Notes: generated by a model from the letters alone, not told the origin. A stretch of 64,000 nucleotides of DNA from an uncultured Collinsella sp. (GCA_900541695.1 UQKL01000008.1:1-64000), one strand, 5' to 3'. Positions 42,780 to 52,538 are shown, counted from the first letter of the stretch. A program made the numbers and translations.

Positions 42780-44138
42780 TTACTCGTTCTTGGGCGCGGG
42801 GTGCTTGCAGACCACACTCATGTAGATCATGCCGAGCACGGCCGCGGTGACCGAACCGGCAAGAATGGCAGCCTTGGCGGCAAGAACCTCAAACTCGGCC
42901 GTCGGGAAAGCGAGGCCGCTGATGAGGATCGACATCGTAAAGCCGATGCCGCCCAGAATGCCCACACCGGCAATCATGTGCCAGTTGACGTTGCGCGGCA
43001 ACTGGCAAGCCTTGAGCTTGACCAGGGCAAATGTCATGCCAAAAATACCAATCGGCTTGCCCAGCAGCATGCCAAAGTACACGCCGAGCGTCACCGGGTC
43101 GGTGAGCAACGTGCTCATATCCACGCCTACCAGGCGAACCTGTGCGTTCACGAACGCAAAGATCGGCAGAATCACAAAGTTGACCGGTGTGGAGATCAGA
43201 CGCTCCATGCGGATGAGCGGCGGGGTCACGCGGTGCATGACGCGCTCGACCCTGGTGGTCGAGACGGTAAAGTCATGCTGGCCCAAGATGTGCGCCTCGT
43301 CGTCGTAGCGGTCATCGAGCAGCGGCAGGCACTCGCCCAACCAATCGGTGAGGCTATCGAGCTTGACGCCGCACTTGGCCGGGATGGTAAAGGCCAAGAT
43401 AACGCCAGCAAGCGTGGCGTGCACGCCGCTCTTGAACATACAGAACCACAGCAGCAGCCCCAGTACCGAATACGGGGCAAGGCGGTAATGCTGCGTCTTG
43501 TTAAGCCACACGAGCGCGCAGGTCACAAGCGCGGCGGCGCCCAACCAAAACGGATTGGGGCTCTGACCGTAGAAGATGGCGATGGCGGCGATGGAGATCA
43601 GGTCGTCGGCGATGGCGAGCGTCGAGAAGAACACGCGCACGCCGTTGGGCACGCGGTTGCCCAAAAGCGACAGCACGCCCAGCGCAAAGGCAATATCGGT
43701 TGCCATGGGAATGGCCCAGCCGTTGTGCGCGCCGGCATGGTTAAAGATCAGGTAGATGCAGGCGGGAACGACGACACCGCCCACGGCCGCCAGCATGGGA
43801 AGCATGGCCTGACGCGGATTCTTGAGCTCGCCGACCGTCATCTCGTACTTAAGCTCAATGCCCACCAACAAAAAGAAAATCGCCATGAGGAAGTCGTTGA
43901 CGAAAAGCTCAACGGTGAGACCGGCCGTAAGGTTTCCCAGACCCACATACAGCGGGGTCTCCAAAAAGTGATGGACGGCCTCGTAGGCATCGGTATTGGC
44001 GCAAATGACGGCGGCGATGGCGGCGAAGACCATGACGGCGGCGGAAATCGTGCCGTTCTCGGCGATGCGCTCCCAGATGTCGTGACGTTCAAAGCGCTTG
44101 CGCTCACGAACGTTGAACAGCTGCTCAGTTGCTGCCAT
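42780..44138 (-). CDS. nhaA: Na+/H+ antiporter NhaA
   Basis: 452 residues with about 12 membrane helices. MATDIAFALGVL and IADDLISI hold the ion-binding Asp residues of NhaA. It exports sodium against protons and holds cytoplasmic pH. ATG 44138 follows AAAGGAG. Somewhat longer than E. coli NhaA (388) because of the N-terminal 30 residues and a central loop. Single gene. Confidence 0.95.
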   Translation of the reverse strand: MAATEQLFNVRERKRFERHDIWERIAENGTISAAVMVFAAIAAVICANTDAYEAVHHFLETPLYVGLGNLTAGLTVELFVNDFLMAIFFLLVGIELKYEMTVGELKNPRQAMLPMLAAVGGVVVPACIYLIFNHAGAHNGWAIPMATDIAFALGVLSLLGNRVPNGVRVFFSTLAIADDLISIAAIAIFYGQSPNPFWLGAAALVTCALVWLNKTQHYRLAPYSVLGLLLWFCMFKSGVHATLAGVILAFTIPAKCGVKLDSLTDWLGECLPLLDDRYDDEAHILGQHDFTVSTTRVERVMHRVTPPLIRMERLISTPVNFVILPIFAFVNAQVRLVGVDMSTLLTDPVTLGVYFGMLLGKPIGIFGMTFALVKLKACQLPRNVNWHMIAGVGILGGIGFTMSILISGLAFPTAEFEVLAAKAAILAGSVTAAVLGMIYMSVVCKHPAPKNE

Positions 44139-44351
44139 GGGCGGCTCCTTTCACGGGAAAGCTCCCGTCTTAAAAAAGCACGGCCCGCCCAAGTGGCGGC
44201 GCCGCGCTCTAACGTATTACGCTTGCATCTAGCCTACCCTGCACGACAAGCACGCAGGCGTGGCCGAAAAGCGGAACCACAGGTTGAACATTATTTGCCC
44301 AACGGCACGGGCATACCTGTCCAAGAGACGACGCGGCGCCGTGCACAAAAA

Positions 44352-44386
44352 ACGACCGGAGCGCGGGGCGTCCGCGGTCCGGTCGT
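44352..44386 (-). terminator. Terminator of the pyrophosphatase gene
   Basis: ACGACCGGAGCGCG and CGCGGTCCGGTCGT pair with one mismatch; TTTTTTG follows on the minus strand. Confidence 0.9.
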
Positions 44387-44405
44387 GGCGTTTGGTCAAC
44401 TAAAC

Positions 44406-45329
44406 CTAGCAGGCGGCCATGATGGGGGCAGCGACCTGCTTCTTACGGGAGAGGACGCCCGGCATCCAGACGCCGTCGTGCTCGTCGGCAATGCCCAGGC
44501 CCTTCTGAGCGGCCTCGGTCTCGCCCTCGAGCAGGACCTGCGAGCCCTCCTCCATGATGTCAGTGATGCACAGGACGATGCCGTCGGCACCCTTCTCGGC
44601 GGCGTAGGCGCGCATGGCCTTGCGAATCTCGTCGATCATGCCGAGTGCGCGGGTCTTGTCGACAGTCTCGTACTGGCCGATGAGCAGCTTCTTGCCGGCG
44701 GGCTCGAACATCTTGATGTCGTTGCCGACCATCTCGGCTGCGGTGAAGGAGCCGGACGGGCGGGTGAGGAAGACTTCCATGCCAAACTTGACCGGGTCGA
44801 CGCCCACCTGCTCACCGAGCTTGGCGGCGACGGCACGATCGACATCGGTGGTGGTGGGGCTCTTGAGCATGAGCGTATCGGTCATCATGGCCGAGAGCAG
44901 CAGCTTGGCCTGAACGTCGGAAAGCTCAACGCCGAGCACGCCGGCGAGCTTGGTGACGATGGTGCAGCTGGAGCCCCAGGGCAGGCAGATGTAGTGCAGC
45001 GGGCCGGCAGTCTCGAAGTCGCCGATGCGGTGATGGTCGACGACGCCAAAGACCGTGGCGTCCTTAAGGCCGGCGACGGACTGGGCAGACTCGTTGTGGT
45101 CGGTGAGGACGACGAGCTGACCGGCCTCGACGGAATCGATCACGCGGGGCTCGGCAATACCGGCATCGGCGAGCAGCTTGGCGGACTCGGCCGGAAGTTG
45201 GCCCAGGGCGCAGGCCTCGTAGGTGTTGCCGGCATACTCAACCTGGTTGAGCAGCTGGGACAGGACGACGGCGCTCATGATGGCGTCGTTATCGGGGTTC
45301 TGGTGACCAAAGACAAGAACGTTTGCCAT
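44406..45329 (-). CDS. ppaC: Manganese-dependent inorganic pyrophosphatase (family II)
   Basis: 307 residues. VFGHQNPDNDAIMSAVV and FGVVDHHRIGD are the DHH-family metal sites; the C-terminal DHHA2 domain ends with SRKKQVAAPI. It splits pyrophosphate and so drives biosynthesis. ATG 45329 follows GGAGG. Length is normal. Single gene with its own terminator. Confidence 0.95.
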   Translation of the reverse strand: MANVLVFGHQNPDNDAIMSAVVLSQLLNQVEYAGNTYEACALGQLPAESAKLLADAGIAEPRVIDSVEAGQLVVLTDHNESAQSVAGLKDATVFGVVDHHRIGDFETAGPLHYICLPWGSSCTIVTKLAGVLGVELSDVQAKLLLSAMMTDTLMLKSPTTTDVDRAVAAKLGEQVGVDPVKFGMEVFLTRPSGSFTAAEMVGNDIKMFEPAGKKLLIGQYETVDKTRALGMIDEIRKAMRAYAAEKGADGIVLCITDIMEEGSQVLLEGETEAAQKGLGIADEHDGVWMPGVLSRKKQVAAPIMAAC

Positions 45330-45443
45330 GGATATCCTCCACTTGATATGTGTACTTGGACGTAGCTATGGTAGCACGCCGATGCCGAGCCTTCGCAGAC
45401 GGAAGGGCCACGGTATATTTTGGGGCGCAGGCACGGGGGCCAA

Positions 45444-45486
45444 GGCTGTCCCTTTTGCACCATGTTGGTGCAAAGTAACCTGTCCC
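45444..45486. repeat. Copy of dispersed GGGACAGGTT-type repeat with small palindrome
   Basis: On the minus strand GGGACAGGTTACTTTGCACC (45467-45486) is followed by a palindrome TTTGCACCA/TGGTGCAAA (45454-45474). Related motifs are at 46521, 50401, 50460 and 55844. Confidence 0.6.
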
Positions 45487-45497
45487 CCTTGCACCAG

Positions 45498-46451
45498 CTA
45501 TTTACCGGCGGCGCGCAGGGCTACGTAGGCGGCACCGATGATACCGGCGTCATTTCCGAGCGAAGCGACCTTAATGGGCGTCTCGCGCGAGGCAGAGAGC
45601 GCGTAGCGCTGGAAGTACTCGCGAGCCTTGTCGAGGTAGACATCGGCCGAGGCGGAGGCGCCACCGCCGATGAGGAACATCTCGGGATCAACCACGTTGG
45701 CAATAAGCGCCAGTGCGCGACCGAGATAGTCGGCCATGGTATCGGCCGCGGCCAGCGCAAGCTTGTCGCCCTCGCGGCAGGCCTGGAACACGTCCTTGGA
45801 ATCAGAGGGACCGGTGAGCTCGATGGGCTCGACGCCCGCTTTCTCGCACTCGGCAAGGTAGTTGCTCACCACGCCGGTGGCGCTGGAATACTGCTCAAGG
45901 TGGCCATGGCCGCCGCAGCCGCAGGTGCGCTCCTCGGCCGGGTTCAGGCACATGTGGCCAATCTCGCCGCCAGCACCCACAACGCCCGATACCACGTCAC
46001 CGTTGACGATAACGCCGCCGCCCACGCCGGTACCGATGGTGACCATCACCACGTTCTGCACGCCCCTGGCAGAACCGAGCCAGGCCTCGCCCATAGCGGC
46101 GGCGTTGGCATCGTTCTCGTACTTAACGACCGCGTCGGGACAGTGCTCCTGAATGGCGATCCTCAGCTTGGGCAGGTTAATGGCAATGTTGGCCTTGACC
46201 TTGGCATCGCCCGACGCCGGAATGGGGCACGGAACGGCCAGGCCAATGCCTGCCACAAAGGCGCGCGGAATCTGCGCCTTGGCGACCACCTGGTCGATAG
46301 CCTCGGTCACCGCGGCAAAGCCCGCAGCGTCAACGATAGGAGGCGTAGGCACGCTGGCCTTGGCAAGCAGGTTTCCGTCCTCATCAAACAGACCCTCCTT
46401 GACCGAGGTACCGCCGACGTCGATGCCGATGTAGTACTGCTTAGGTTCCAT
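45498..46451 (-). CDS. ROK family glucokinase
   Basis: 317 residues. ATP loop IGIDVGGTSVKEGLF at the N-terminus and the zinc site HMCLNPAEERTCGCGGHGHLE. It phosphorylates glucose, such as is released intracellularly or taken up without a PTS. ATG 46451 follows AAAGG; the frame extends to 46517 without a site. Next to the cellobiose-type PTS locus, sharing its strand, but separated by a strong terminator. Confidence 0.9.
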   Translation of the reverse strand: MEPKQYYIGIDVGGTSVKEGLFDEDGNLLAKASVPTPPIVDAAGFAAVTEAIDQVVAKAQIPRAFVAGIGLAVPCPIPASGDAKVKANIAINLPKLRIAIQEHCPDAVVKYENDANAAAMGEAWLGSARGVQNVVMVTIGTGVGGGVIVNGDVVSGVVGAGGEIGHMCLNPAEERTCGCGGHGHLEQYSSATGVVSNYLAECEKAGVEPIELTGPSDSKDVFQACREGDKLALAAADTMADYLGRALALIANVVDPEMFLIGGGASASADVYLDKAREYFQRYALSASRETPIKVASLGNDAGIIGAAYVALRAAGK

Positions 46452-46520
46452 GGGAGCCCACCTTTCTCGTTTAAACATTGCCTGTATGGTACCGCTCTCA
46501 AGGCAAAAACCCACCAAAAA

Positions 46521-46542
46521 GGGACAGGTTTGTTTTGGCAGG
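46521..46542. repeat. Copy of dispersed GGGACAGGTT-type repeat
   Basis: GGGACAGGTTTGTTTTGGCA, then GG. The copy at 50401-50422 agrees at about 19 of 22 positions. Confidence 0.6.
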
Positions 46543-46605
46543 TTTTATCTGGGGTAACGCAATTGGCTGCCCAACAGGCCGCGCAAGACCATCCCCAAAA
46601 ATAAA

Positions 46606-46634
46606 GGCGCCGGGAGGCGGAGGCTCCCGGCGCC
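46606..46634 (-). terminator. Terminator of the cellobiose-type PTS operon
   Basis: GGCGCCGGGAG and CTCCCGGCGCC form an 11-bp perfect stem; on the minus strand TTTATTTTTGG follows. Confidence 0.92.
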
Positions 46635-46692
46635 CGTCAAAGGGACTATGTTGTCTGTTGGACCGCACGGTCCGTCGCGGCGATAACGCCGA

Positions 46693-47025
46693 CTAGGCCT
46701 GAAGTGCCTGCAGCTGCTTGTGAACCTCGATGAGCTCCGTCGCCATGACGCGCATGGTCTCGGTGCCGGCCATCTGGTCCTCGGCATGCAGCAAAATCAA
46801 CGGGGCCTCGCCGTTACGTTCGCCGTTGGCCTCCTTCTTCAGAAGCCCCATGTGAACATCGTGGCCACCGTTATAGGCCTCGTCGCCCTGCTTGATAAGC
46901 TCCTCGGCGGCGTCAAAATCGCCCTCCTTGGCCTTTTGCACGGCATTGATGTACATGCTCTTGGCGGTACCGACGTAGCTGATGATCTCAAAGCAGGTCA
47001 TCTGCAGTTCGTTCATATCCTCCAT
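46693..47025 (-). CDS. PTS lactose/cellobiose family component IIA
   Basis: About 110 residues, three-helix IIA. The phosphorylated His is in LILLHAEDQM (about residue 75). It takes phosphate from HPr and gives it to IIB. ATG 47025 or ATG 47016 may be the start; the GTG at 47034 directly follows the IIB stop. Last gene of the operon before a strong terminator. Confidence 0.92.
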   Translation of the reverse strand: MEDMNELQMTCFEIISYVGTAKSMYINAVQKAKEGDFDAAEELIKQGDEAYNGGHDVHMGLLKKEANGERNGEAPLILLHAEDQMAGTETMRVMATELIEVHKQLQALQA

Positions 47026-47034
47026 GCAGAGCAC

Positions 47035-47337
47035 CTAGCCCATCACGCTGACGCAGTGGTCGATGATGCCGGCAGCGTTCATGCGGCCGTAGTCGACCAT
47101 GTTGATAACCTCGACCGGGAAGCGGCCGGCGGCCTCCTTCTCAAAATCGCCCTTGGTGTAGCCGATCTGCGGACCAAGCAGCAACATGTCGCACTCGTCC
47201 AGGTGATCGTGGGTCTCGTTCATGGGACGAGCCTCGACCTCAATATCCAGACCACGGTTTGCAACCTCGGCCTGCATCTTCTGGACCAGCAGGCTCGTGG
47301 ACATACCGGCATTGCAGCAGAGCATGATCTTCTTCAT
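47035..47337 (-). CDS. PTS lactose/cellobiose family component IIB
   Basis: 100 residues. MLCCNAGMSTSLLVQKM carries the phosphorylated Cys of the family in CNAGMSTS. Typical length. ATG 47337 follows AAGGAGG. It lies 160 bases after IIC; that gap contains a hairpin (GCGGGC..CCGG / CCGG..GCCCGC, about 47439-47469) that may adjust expression of IIB and IIA. Confidence 0.94.
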   Translation of the reverse strand: MKKIMLCCNAGMSTSLLVQKMQAEVANRGLDIEVEARPMNETHDHLDECDMLLLGPQIGYTKGDFEKEAAGRFPVEVINMVDYGRMNAAGIIDHCVSVMG

Positions 47338-47498
47338 GGTTTCCTCCTTATAACTGCGCGGCGCGCAGACGACAACTGGTTTTATTCCTTGCGGCTATTG
47401 TGCCCACCCCCCTGCATCTTTACACAAGGGAGAGAGCTGCGGGCACCGGCACCGCGTACCGGCGCCCGCAAAGGTGAAAGGGACGAACGTTAGGCGTT

Positions 47499-48842
47499 CT
47501 ACTCGGCGAGAGCCTCCTGCTTGGCGATTGCCTTCTCGGAAATCTTCATAAAGGGCAGGTAGACGGCCATGCCAATGACAATCTCGATAGCCTGCCACAC
47601 GCCGGCGCGCCAGTCAAAGCCCGTAGCGAGCAGGGCATTGATGACGGGAGGCATGGTCCAGGGCACCTGGGCGATGCAGGGGCTGATGATGCCTGCGCAG
47701 GTAAGGCCATAGGTGATGCCGATGAACAGATCGGGAAGAAGAACGAACGGGATCATGAGCGGCAGGTTGTACACGATGGGGTAACCGTAGATAACCGGCT
47801 CGTTGATGTTGAACAGACCAGGCAGGATAGCCATCTTGGAAACGGTCTCGGAAGCCTTGTTCTTGGAGAACAGGAGCGTGTCGAGCAGGAGCATGAGGGT
47901 GCAGCCCGAGCCGCCGATGAGGGCGAAGCTGTTAACGATCTGCATGTTCATGTAGTGATCGGGCTGGATGGTGCCACCGGCGGCAAAGGTAGCCATGTTG
48001 TCGACGATGAGCATGGTTAGGATCGGCTCGACGGTAGCGCCAGAGATGGTGGACTGGTGAATACCGACGCAGAACAGCAGGTTAGCAAGGGTGTAGATGA
48101 GGATAACAGCCCACGGACCGGCGTTCATGATGCTCTTGAGCGGGTTGGAGATGCACGTGGAGATGATGGCGCACAGATCGGTGCCGGCGCATACGGCGAG
48201 CAGAGCTGCGGCAAGAGCGAAGACCGAGAGGTTGAGCAGCATCGGGATCATGACGTTGAAGGAGTTGGAAACCGCGGGGGGCACGCCCTCGCCCAGCTTA
48301 ACCTTGAGCTTCTCGATGCCAGAAATCTTGATGAAGAGCGAGACGGAAAGCAGGGCGATGATAATAGCCGAGAACAGACCGTTGGTGCCGGTGTTGGCGG
48401 TCGAAAGGGCGCCCGTGACCTCGGCGGAGGTGATCTTGTCGGTGAGCAGCGGGCTCGTGGCGGCAAGCGTGGCGGTGATCTGCTGCGGCATCATGATGAC
48501 GAAAGCAGAGATAGCGACGACCACGCAAGCGAGCGGGTTATCGAAACGCTTGTTCTTAGCGAGGCTGTAGCCAATCAATCCGGCCAAGATAATTGCAGAG
48601 ACGTTGAGGGTGCCCAGCGTAATTGCCGAACCCCACGTCTGAAGATTGGCAAGACCCGCCGCATCGAGCGGGAACAGAGGGAACACGACGTTGTTGATAA
48701 GAACCGCGATACCCGCAAGGATATAGAGCGGCGTGATGGTCGCGAAGGCGTCACGCAGGGAACGCAGGTGAACCTGGTTTCCCACCTTCGCAGAGACCTC
48801 GGCAAACTTGTCGAGGAAGCTCTTTCCGTTGTCACTGGCCAT
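47499..48842 (-). CDS. PTS cellobiose family component IIC
   Basis: 447 residues, about ten membrane helices. Family blocks such as FNINEPVIYGYPIVYNLPLMIPF and the N-terminal FLDKFAEVSAKVGNQVHLRSLRD agree with CelB/LicC type IIC (quoted in part: NEPVIYGYPIVYN). It admits cellobiose or another beta-glucoside. ATG 48842 follows GGAG. Follows the GH1 gene on the same strand. Confidence 0.94.
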   Translation of the reverse strand: MASDNGKSFLDKFAEVSAKVGNQVHLRSLRDAFATITPLYILAGIAVLINNVVFPLFPLDAAGLANLQTWGSAITLGTLNVSAIILAGLIGYSLAKNKRFDNPLACVVVAISAFVIMMPQQITATLAATSPLLTDKITSAEVTGALSTANTGTNGLFSAIIIALLSVSLFIKISGIEKLKVKLGEGVPPAVSNSFNVMIPMLLNLSVFALAAALLAVCAGTDLCAIISTCISNPLKSIMNAGPWAVILIYTLANLLFCVGIHQSTISGATVEPILTMLIVDNMATFAAGGTIQPDHYMNMQIVNSFALIGGSGCTLMLLLDTLLFSKNKASETVSKMAILPGLFNINEPVIYGYPIVYNLPLMIPFVLLPDLFIGITYGLTCAGIISPCIAQVPWTMPPVINALLATGFDWRAGVWQAIEIVIGMAVYLPFMKISEKAIAKQEALAE

Positions 48843-48962
48843 GATTGCTCCTAACTTTCAAATCCGGCCTTTTCCTATGCGCACGGTGGTCTGTCGCCCT
48901 CTGCCACCAGATGTGCCATGTGTTGCGCGCAGCGGCGCGCGGTCTGGGCGTTCGCCCGTTCG

Positions 48963-50363
48963 CTAATCAACCACGTGAGTCGTGGCGACCTGCTTGAGCC
49001 AAGCTGCCGACTTCTTAAGGCGGCGCTTGTAGCCGTCCATAAGGTCGACCTCGACAAAACCGTAACGGTTCTTAAAGGCATTCGCCCAAGACCAGTTATC
49101 GATGACGGCCCAATAATGGTATCCACGGCACTTGGCGCCCTCGGCAATTGCCTTGGCAACCCACTCCAGGTGCTGGCGTACAAAGTCGACGCGGTAGTCA
49201 TCCTGGATGGTTCCTTCGGCGTCTCGGTTCTTGTATTCGTCCATGATGCCGATGCCGTTCTCGGAAACGAACCACTCAAGATCGGGGTAGTTCTTAGCGC
49301 AGTCCATGCCAAAGTCGTAGAGGCCCTGCGGGTAGATCTCCCAGCCGCGGCTCTCGTTCATAACGGCGTCGGGCCACACGTACTCGTCGGCAAAGTGCGG
49401 CAGACCGTACTGGTCGATCTTGCTCGCCGGCGCCTGAACGCGCGTGGGGTGGTAGTAGTTGCAACCGAGCCAGTCGACAACACCCTGCTTAAGAATCTCT
49501 TGGTCGCCGGCACGGAACGGAAGCTTAACGCCGCCCTCGGCCAGGCTGTCGAGCACGTCGGCGGGAAGCTCGCCCTTGGTAATGAGGTCGAGCCACCAGC
49601 GGTTGTTGATGCCGCTGGTCATACGCACGGCCTCGAGGTCCGCCTCGCTGGGGTTCTCCTTGGTGTAGACCGGGGTAAAGCAGTTGATCATGCCGATCTT
49701 GGCATCGGCGCGAATAGCGCCCTCGTCATAGGCGCGACGATAGTTGGCCACGGCCAGCGCGTGCGCCAGCGAGATGTGATACTGCACGGTGCGGGCGCGG
49801 TTGAAGTCGTGGAGCTGCGGGAACCACACGCCCTCCTGATAGCGCTGCTCGGGCTCGACGATGGGCTCGTTAAAGGTGAACCAGTACTTAATCTCCTGGC
49901 CAAACTCGTGGAAGGCGACGTCGGCGTAATGTGCGTAAGCCTCGACAACCTCACGGCTCTCCCAGCCGCCACGGTTAAAGAGGTAGGTGGGCATGTCAAA
50001 GTGGTACAAGTTGACAAACGGCTCCAAGCCGGCTTCGCGAGAGGCGCGGAACAACTCGTGATACCACGCGGCACCTTCCTCGTTGAGGTTGCCGTCGGCA
50101 TCGAGCAGACGGCTCCACTGGATGGAAGTGCGATAGGTATCCAGACCCAAGTCCTTCAAAATGCGAAGGTCTTCCTGGTACTTGGCCATAAAGTCATTGC
50201 CGGCGTAAGAGCCAACGCGGTTGTAGAACGAACCCAGATCCTGGATGGACCAGGTGTCCCACAGGTTCTCGAGCTTGCCGCCCTGGTTCCACTGACCCTC
50301 AGTCTGCGGGCCGGACATAGCAGCGCCAAAGAAGAAGTCGTTGGGCAGCTGATACTGTGCCAT
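48963..50363 (-). CDS. GH1 6-phospho-beta-glucosidase
   Basis: 466 residues. Acid/base Glu in FTFNEPIVEP and nucleophile Glu in FVSENGIGIMDE. At the place where plain beta-glucosidases have a Glu (DNFEWAEG) this protein has DNWSWANAF, the Ser that fits a 6-phosphate. It would split phosphorylated cellobiose or related beta-glucosides brought in by the neighbouring PTS. ATG 50363 follows GAGG. Start of the operon GH1-IIC-IIB-IIA, divergent from the regulator. Confidence 0.92.
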   Translation of the reverse strand: MAQYQLPNDFFFGAAMSGPQTEGQWNQGGKLENLWDTWSIQDLGSFYNRVGSYAGNDFMAKYQEDLRILKDLGLDTYRTSIQWSRLLDADGNLNEEGAAWYHELFRASREAGLEPFVNLYHFDMPTYLFNRGGWESREVVEAYAHYADVAFHEFGQEIKYWFTFNEPIVEPEQRYQEGVWFPQLHDFNRARTVQYHISLAHALAVANYRRAYDEGAIRADAKIGMINCFTPVYTKENPSEADLEAVRMTSGINNRWWLDLITKGELPADVLDSLAEGGVKLPFRAGDQEILKQGVVDWLGCNYYHPTRVQAPASKIDQYGLPHFADEYVWPDAVMNESRGWEIYPQGLYDFGMDCAKNYPDLEWFVSENGIGIMDEYKNRDAEGTIQDDYRVDFVRQHLEWVAKAIAEGAKCRGYHYWAVIDNWSWANAFKNRYGFVEVDLMDGYKRRLKKSAAWLKQVATTHVVD

Positions 50364-50665
50364 CAAAGTCCTCGCTTTCGTGTTCTAGAGCTTCCGGTTG
50401 GAGACGGGTTTGCTTTGGCAGGTTATCCGGCGCGGGCGCGCACCAGGTATCTGGATACCCTGCCCGCCAAAACAAATCCGTCCCCAAACAGCACAAGCAA
50501 ACGCCAATGCATCTCGCTTGTTGTCTGTAACTATAGCGCTCTAATTTATTATGTAAAGCGTCTTTTTTATTTTTCTTTATCGAACTTCTTTGATGAAAGC
50601 CATATGGATGCTTTTTAAGTAGGTATACTCTCTTTATTTCAACGCAAATATGAAGGGAGGATTGC
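50364..50665. promoter_or_regulatory. Divergent control region of the beta-glucoside locus
   Basis: An AT-rich 300-base spacer between GH1 and the GntR gene. TATACT at 50624-50629 is a good rightward -10 element for the regulator; no convincing -35 was found. The inverted repeat pair described separately lies on the GH1 side. Confidence 0.5.
50401..50476. repeat. Inverted pair of the dispersed GGGACAGGTT-type repeat
   Basis: Left copy GAGACGGGTTTGCTTTGGCA at 50401-50420; the right copy, read on the minus strand from about 50476, begins GGGGACGGATTTGTTTTGGC. The two face each other about 30 bases apart. Confidence 0.6.
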
Positions 50666-51385
50666 ATGATTCCCAAATACGAGGCGATAGCTGCAGATAT
50701 CCGTCGAAGCATCGAGGACGGCGCCCTTAAGCCGGGCGATAAGTTGCCCACCGTCGTTGAGTTTTGCGAGCTGTATGGCGTTTCCAAGATCACCGTCAAG
50801 CGCGCGATCGAGCAGATCACCGAGGAGGGCCTTATTACCAGCCGGCGCGGATCGGGCACCTACGTCAAGGACACGGCGGGGCTTCCCGGCCAGGTGTTTT
50901 TCCAAGGCAAGAACGACCGTGCCCAAGGCTTTTCGTACGAGCATCGCGGGGAGAAAGTGACCTCGGTGGTCTACGATTTCTCGATCGTCAATCCGCCGGC
51001 AGAGGTTGCGACCCAGCTGGGAATGGCCGAAGACGACTTTGCCTATCACATCGTGCGCGTACGCGAGGTCGATGGTCAGCCCATCGTTATTGAGTACACC
51101 TATATGCCACTCGAGCTGATTCCGGGTCTTAAGAAAAAAGACCTGTACGCGTCGGTCTACAGCTTCATCCGCGAGCAGTGCGGACTCAAGATCTCGAGTT
51201 TCCACCGTACCATTCGCGCCGTCGCGGCAACTGAGGAAGAGGCTGAGCGCCTGGATACCAAACCCGGCTCTCCCCTGCTCGAACTCAACCAGATTGGCTT
51301 CTTGGATAGCGGCACCGCGTTTGAATATTCTATCTCGCACAACGTAGGCGACCGCTTTGAGCTGCACAACGTAACGCTGGCCTAG
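50666..51385 (+). CDS. GntR family, HutC-type regulator of the beta-glucoside locus
   Basis: 239 residues. Winged HTH (VVEFCELYGVSKITVKRAIE, about residues 32-51) plus UTRA effector domain. It is divergent from the GH1-PTS operon, so it likely controls that operon through a phosphorylated beta-glucoside. ATG 50666 follows GGGAGG. It is followed 72 bases later by manA on the same strand. Confidence 0.9.
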   Translation: MIPKYEAIAADIRRSIEDGALKPGDKLPTVVEFCELYGVSKITVKRAIEQITEEGLITSRRGSGTYVKDTAGLPGQVFFQGKNDRAQGFSYEHRGEKVTSVVYDFSIVNPPAEVATQLGMAEDDFAYHIVRVREVDGQPIVIEYTYMPLELIPGLKKKDLYASVYSFIREQCGLKISSFHRTIRAVAATEEEAERLDTKPGSPLLELNQIGFLDSGTAFEYSISHNVGDRFELHNVTLA

Positions 51386-51457
51386 TTTTGTAATCCGGTG
51401 GGTGCTCGTTTTGAGCTGTCTTACGCGGCACCCGCACAACCTTATGGGAGTATGCAC

Positions 51458-52390
51458 ATGTCCGATTTGATTAAACTCACGCCGATTTTCCACGAGAAGA
51501 TCTGGGGCGGCCGCCAGCTCGAAACCGTATTTGGTTACGACATTCCCGAGGGTCCCATCGGTGAGTGTTGGGCTATCTCGGCCCACCCCAACGGCGACTG
51601 CCAGATCGCGGAGGGCCCGTACGCCGGTCACACGCTTTCGTGGCTGTGGGCCGAGCACCGCGAGCTCTTTGGTAACTGCGAGGGCAAGGAGTTCCCGCTG
51701 CTCATTAAGATTCTAGACGCCAAGGACGACCTTTCGATCCAGATTCATCCCAATGACGAGTACGCCGCCGAGCACGAGAACGGCAGCCTGGGCAAAACCG
51801 AGTGCTGGTATGTACTGGACTGCGAGCCCGGCGCCACGATCATCGTCGGTCAGCGCGCAAAGGACCGCGCTGAGGCCGCACAGATGATCAAGGACGGCCG
51901 CTGGGACGACATGCTCAACGTGCTGCCGATCCACAAGGGCGACTTTTTCCAGATTGACTCCGGTACCGTGCACGCCATCAAGACCGGCACGCTCATTTTG
52001 GAGACGCAGCAGTCGAGCGATGTGACCTATCGCCTGTACGACTACGACCGCCCCGGCACCGACGGCAAACTGCGTCCACTGCACATTGAGCAGAGCCTGG
52101 ATTGCATCGACTTTGATGTTCAGGCTCCGACCGACGGCACCGTGACCGCACCCGAGATCGACGACGTGACCGAACTCGAATCCAACCCCTGCTACACCGT
52201 CGATCGCGTGCGCGTCGACGGCAGCAAGACCCTCGACCAGCACTGGCCCTTCATGTGCCTGTCAGTCATCGACGGCAAAGGCACCGTCTGCGGCGACCCC
52301 GTCCACAAGGGAAGCCATCTGCTAGCCCCCAGCACCGTGGACAAGATCGAGCTCGAGGGCAATATGGAACTGATTATCAGCCACCTGTAG
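51458..52390 (+). CDS. manA: Class I mannose-6-phosphate isomerase
   Basis: 310 residues, cupin fold. The zinc ligands are visible: Gln and His in IQIHPNDEYA, Glu in KTECWYVLD and His in SGTVHAIKTG. It interconverts mannose 6-phosphate and fructose 6-phosphate. ATG 51458 has GGGAG seven bases upstream; ATG 51452 is too close to it. Shares the strand with the GntR gene upstream, possibly one transcript. Confidence 0.92.
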   Translation: MSDLIKLTPIFHEKIWGGRQLETVFGYDIPEGPIGECWAISAHPNGDCQIAEGPYAGHTLSWLWAEHRELFGNCEGKEFPLLIKILDAKDDLSIQIHPNDEYAAEHENGSLGKTECWYVLDCEPGATIIVGQRAKDRAEAAQMIKDGRWDDMLNVLPIHKGDFFQIDSGTVHAIKTGTLILETQQSSDVTYRLYDYDRPGTDGKLRPLHIEQSLDCIDFDVQAPTDGTVTAPEIDDVTELESNPCYTVDRVRVDGSKTLDQHWPFMCLSVIDGKGTVCGDPVHKGSHLLAPSTVDKIELEGNMELIISHL

Positions 52391-52538
52391 GTCACCGGTC
52401 CCCAAGCGCTCGCCGGGACGGAGCGCGGGGTCTGGTCGCCTGCTCGGACAGTCCGGCTCGTGCGGAGCTCGCGATCGACCAAACCCCGCGCCCCGCCCCG
52501 GCGAACCTCTGACTAGTTACGACAATCAAAAAGCAACA

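Noticed and set aside
42762..45365. An 867-codon plus-strand frame over nhaA and ppaC
   Set aside because: It runs through two well-defined genes on the other strand and the terminator between them.
50639..51658. A 339-codon minus-strand frame over the GntR gene
   Set aside because: Shadow of the regulator and the start of manA, both with good ribosome sites and motifs.
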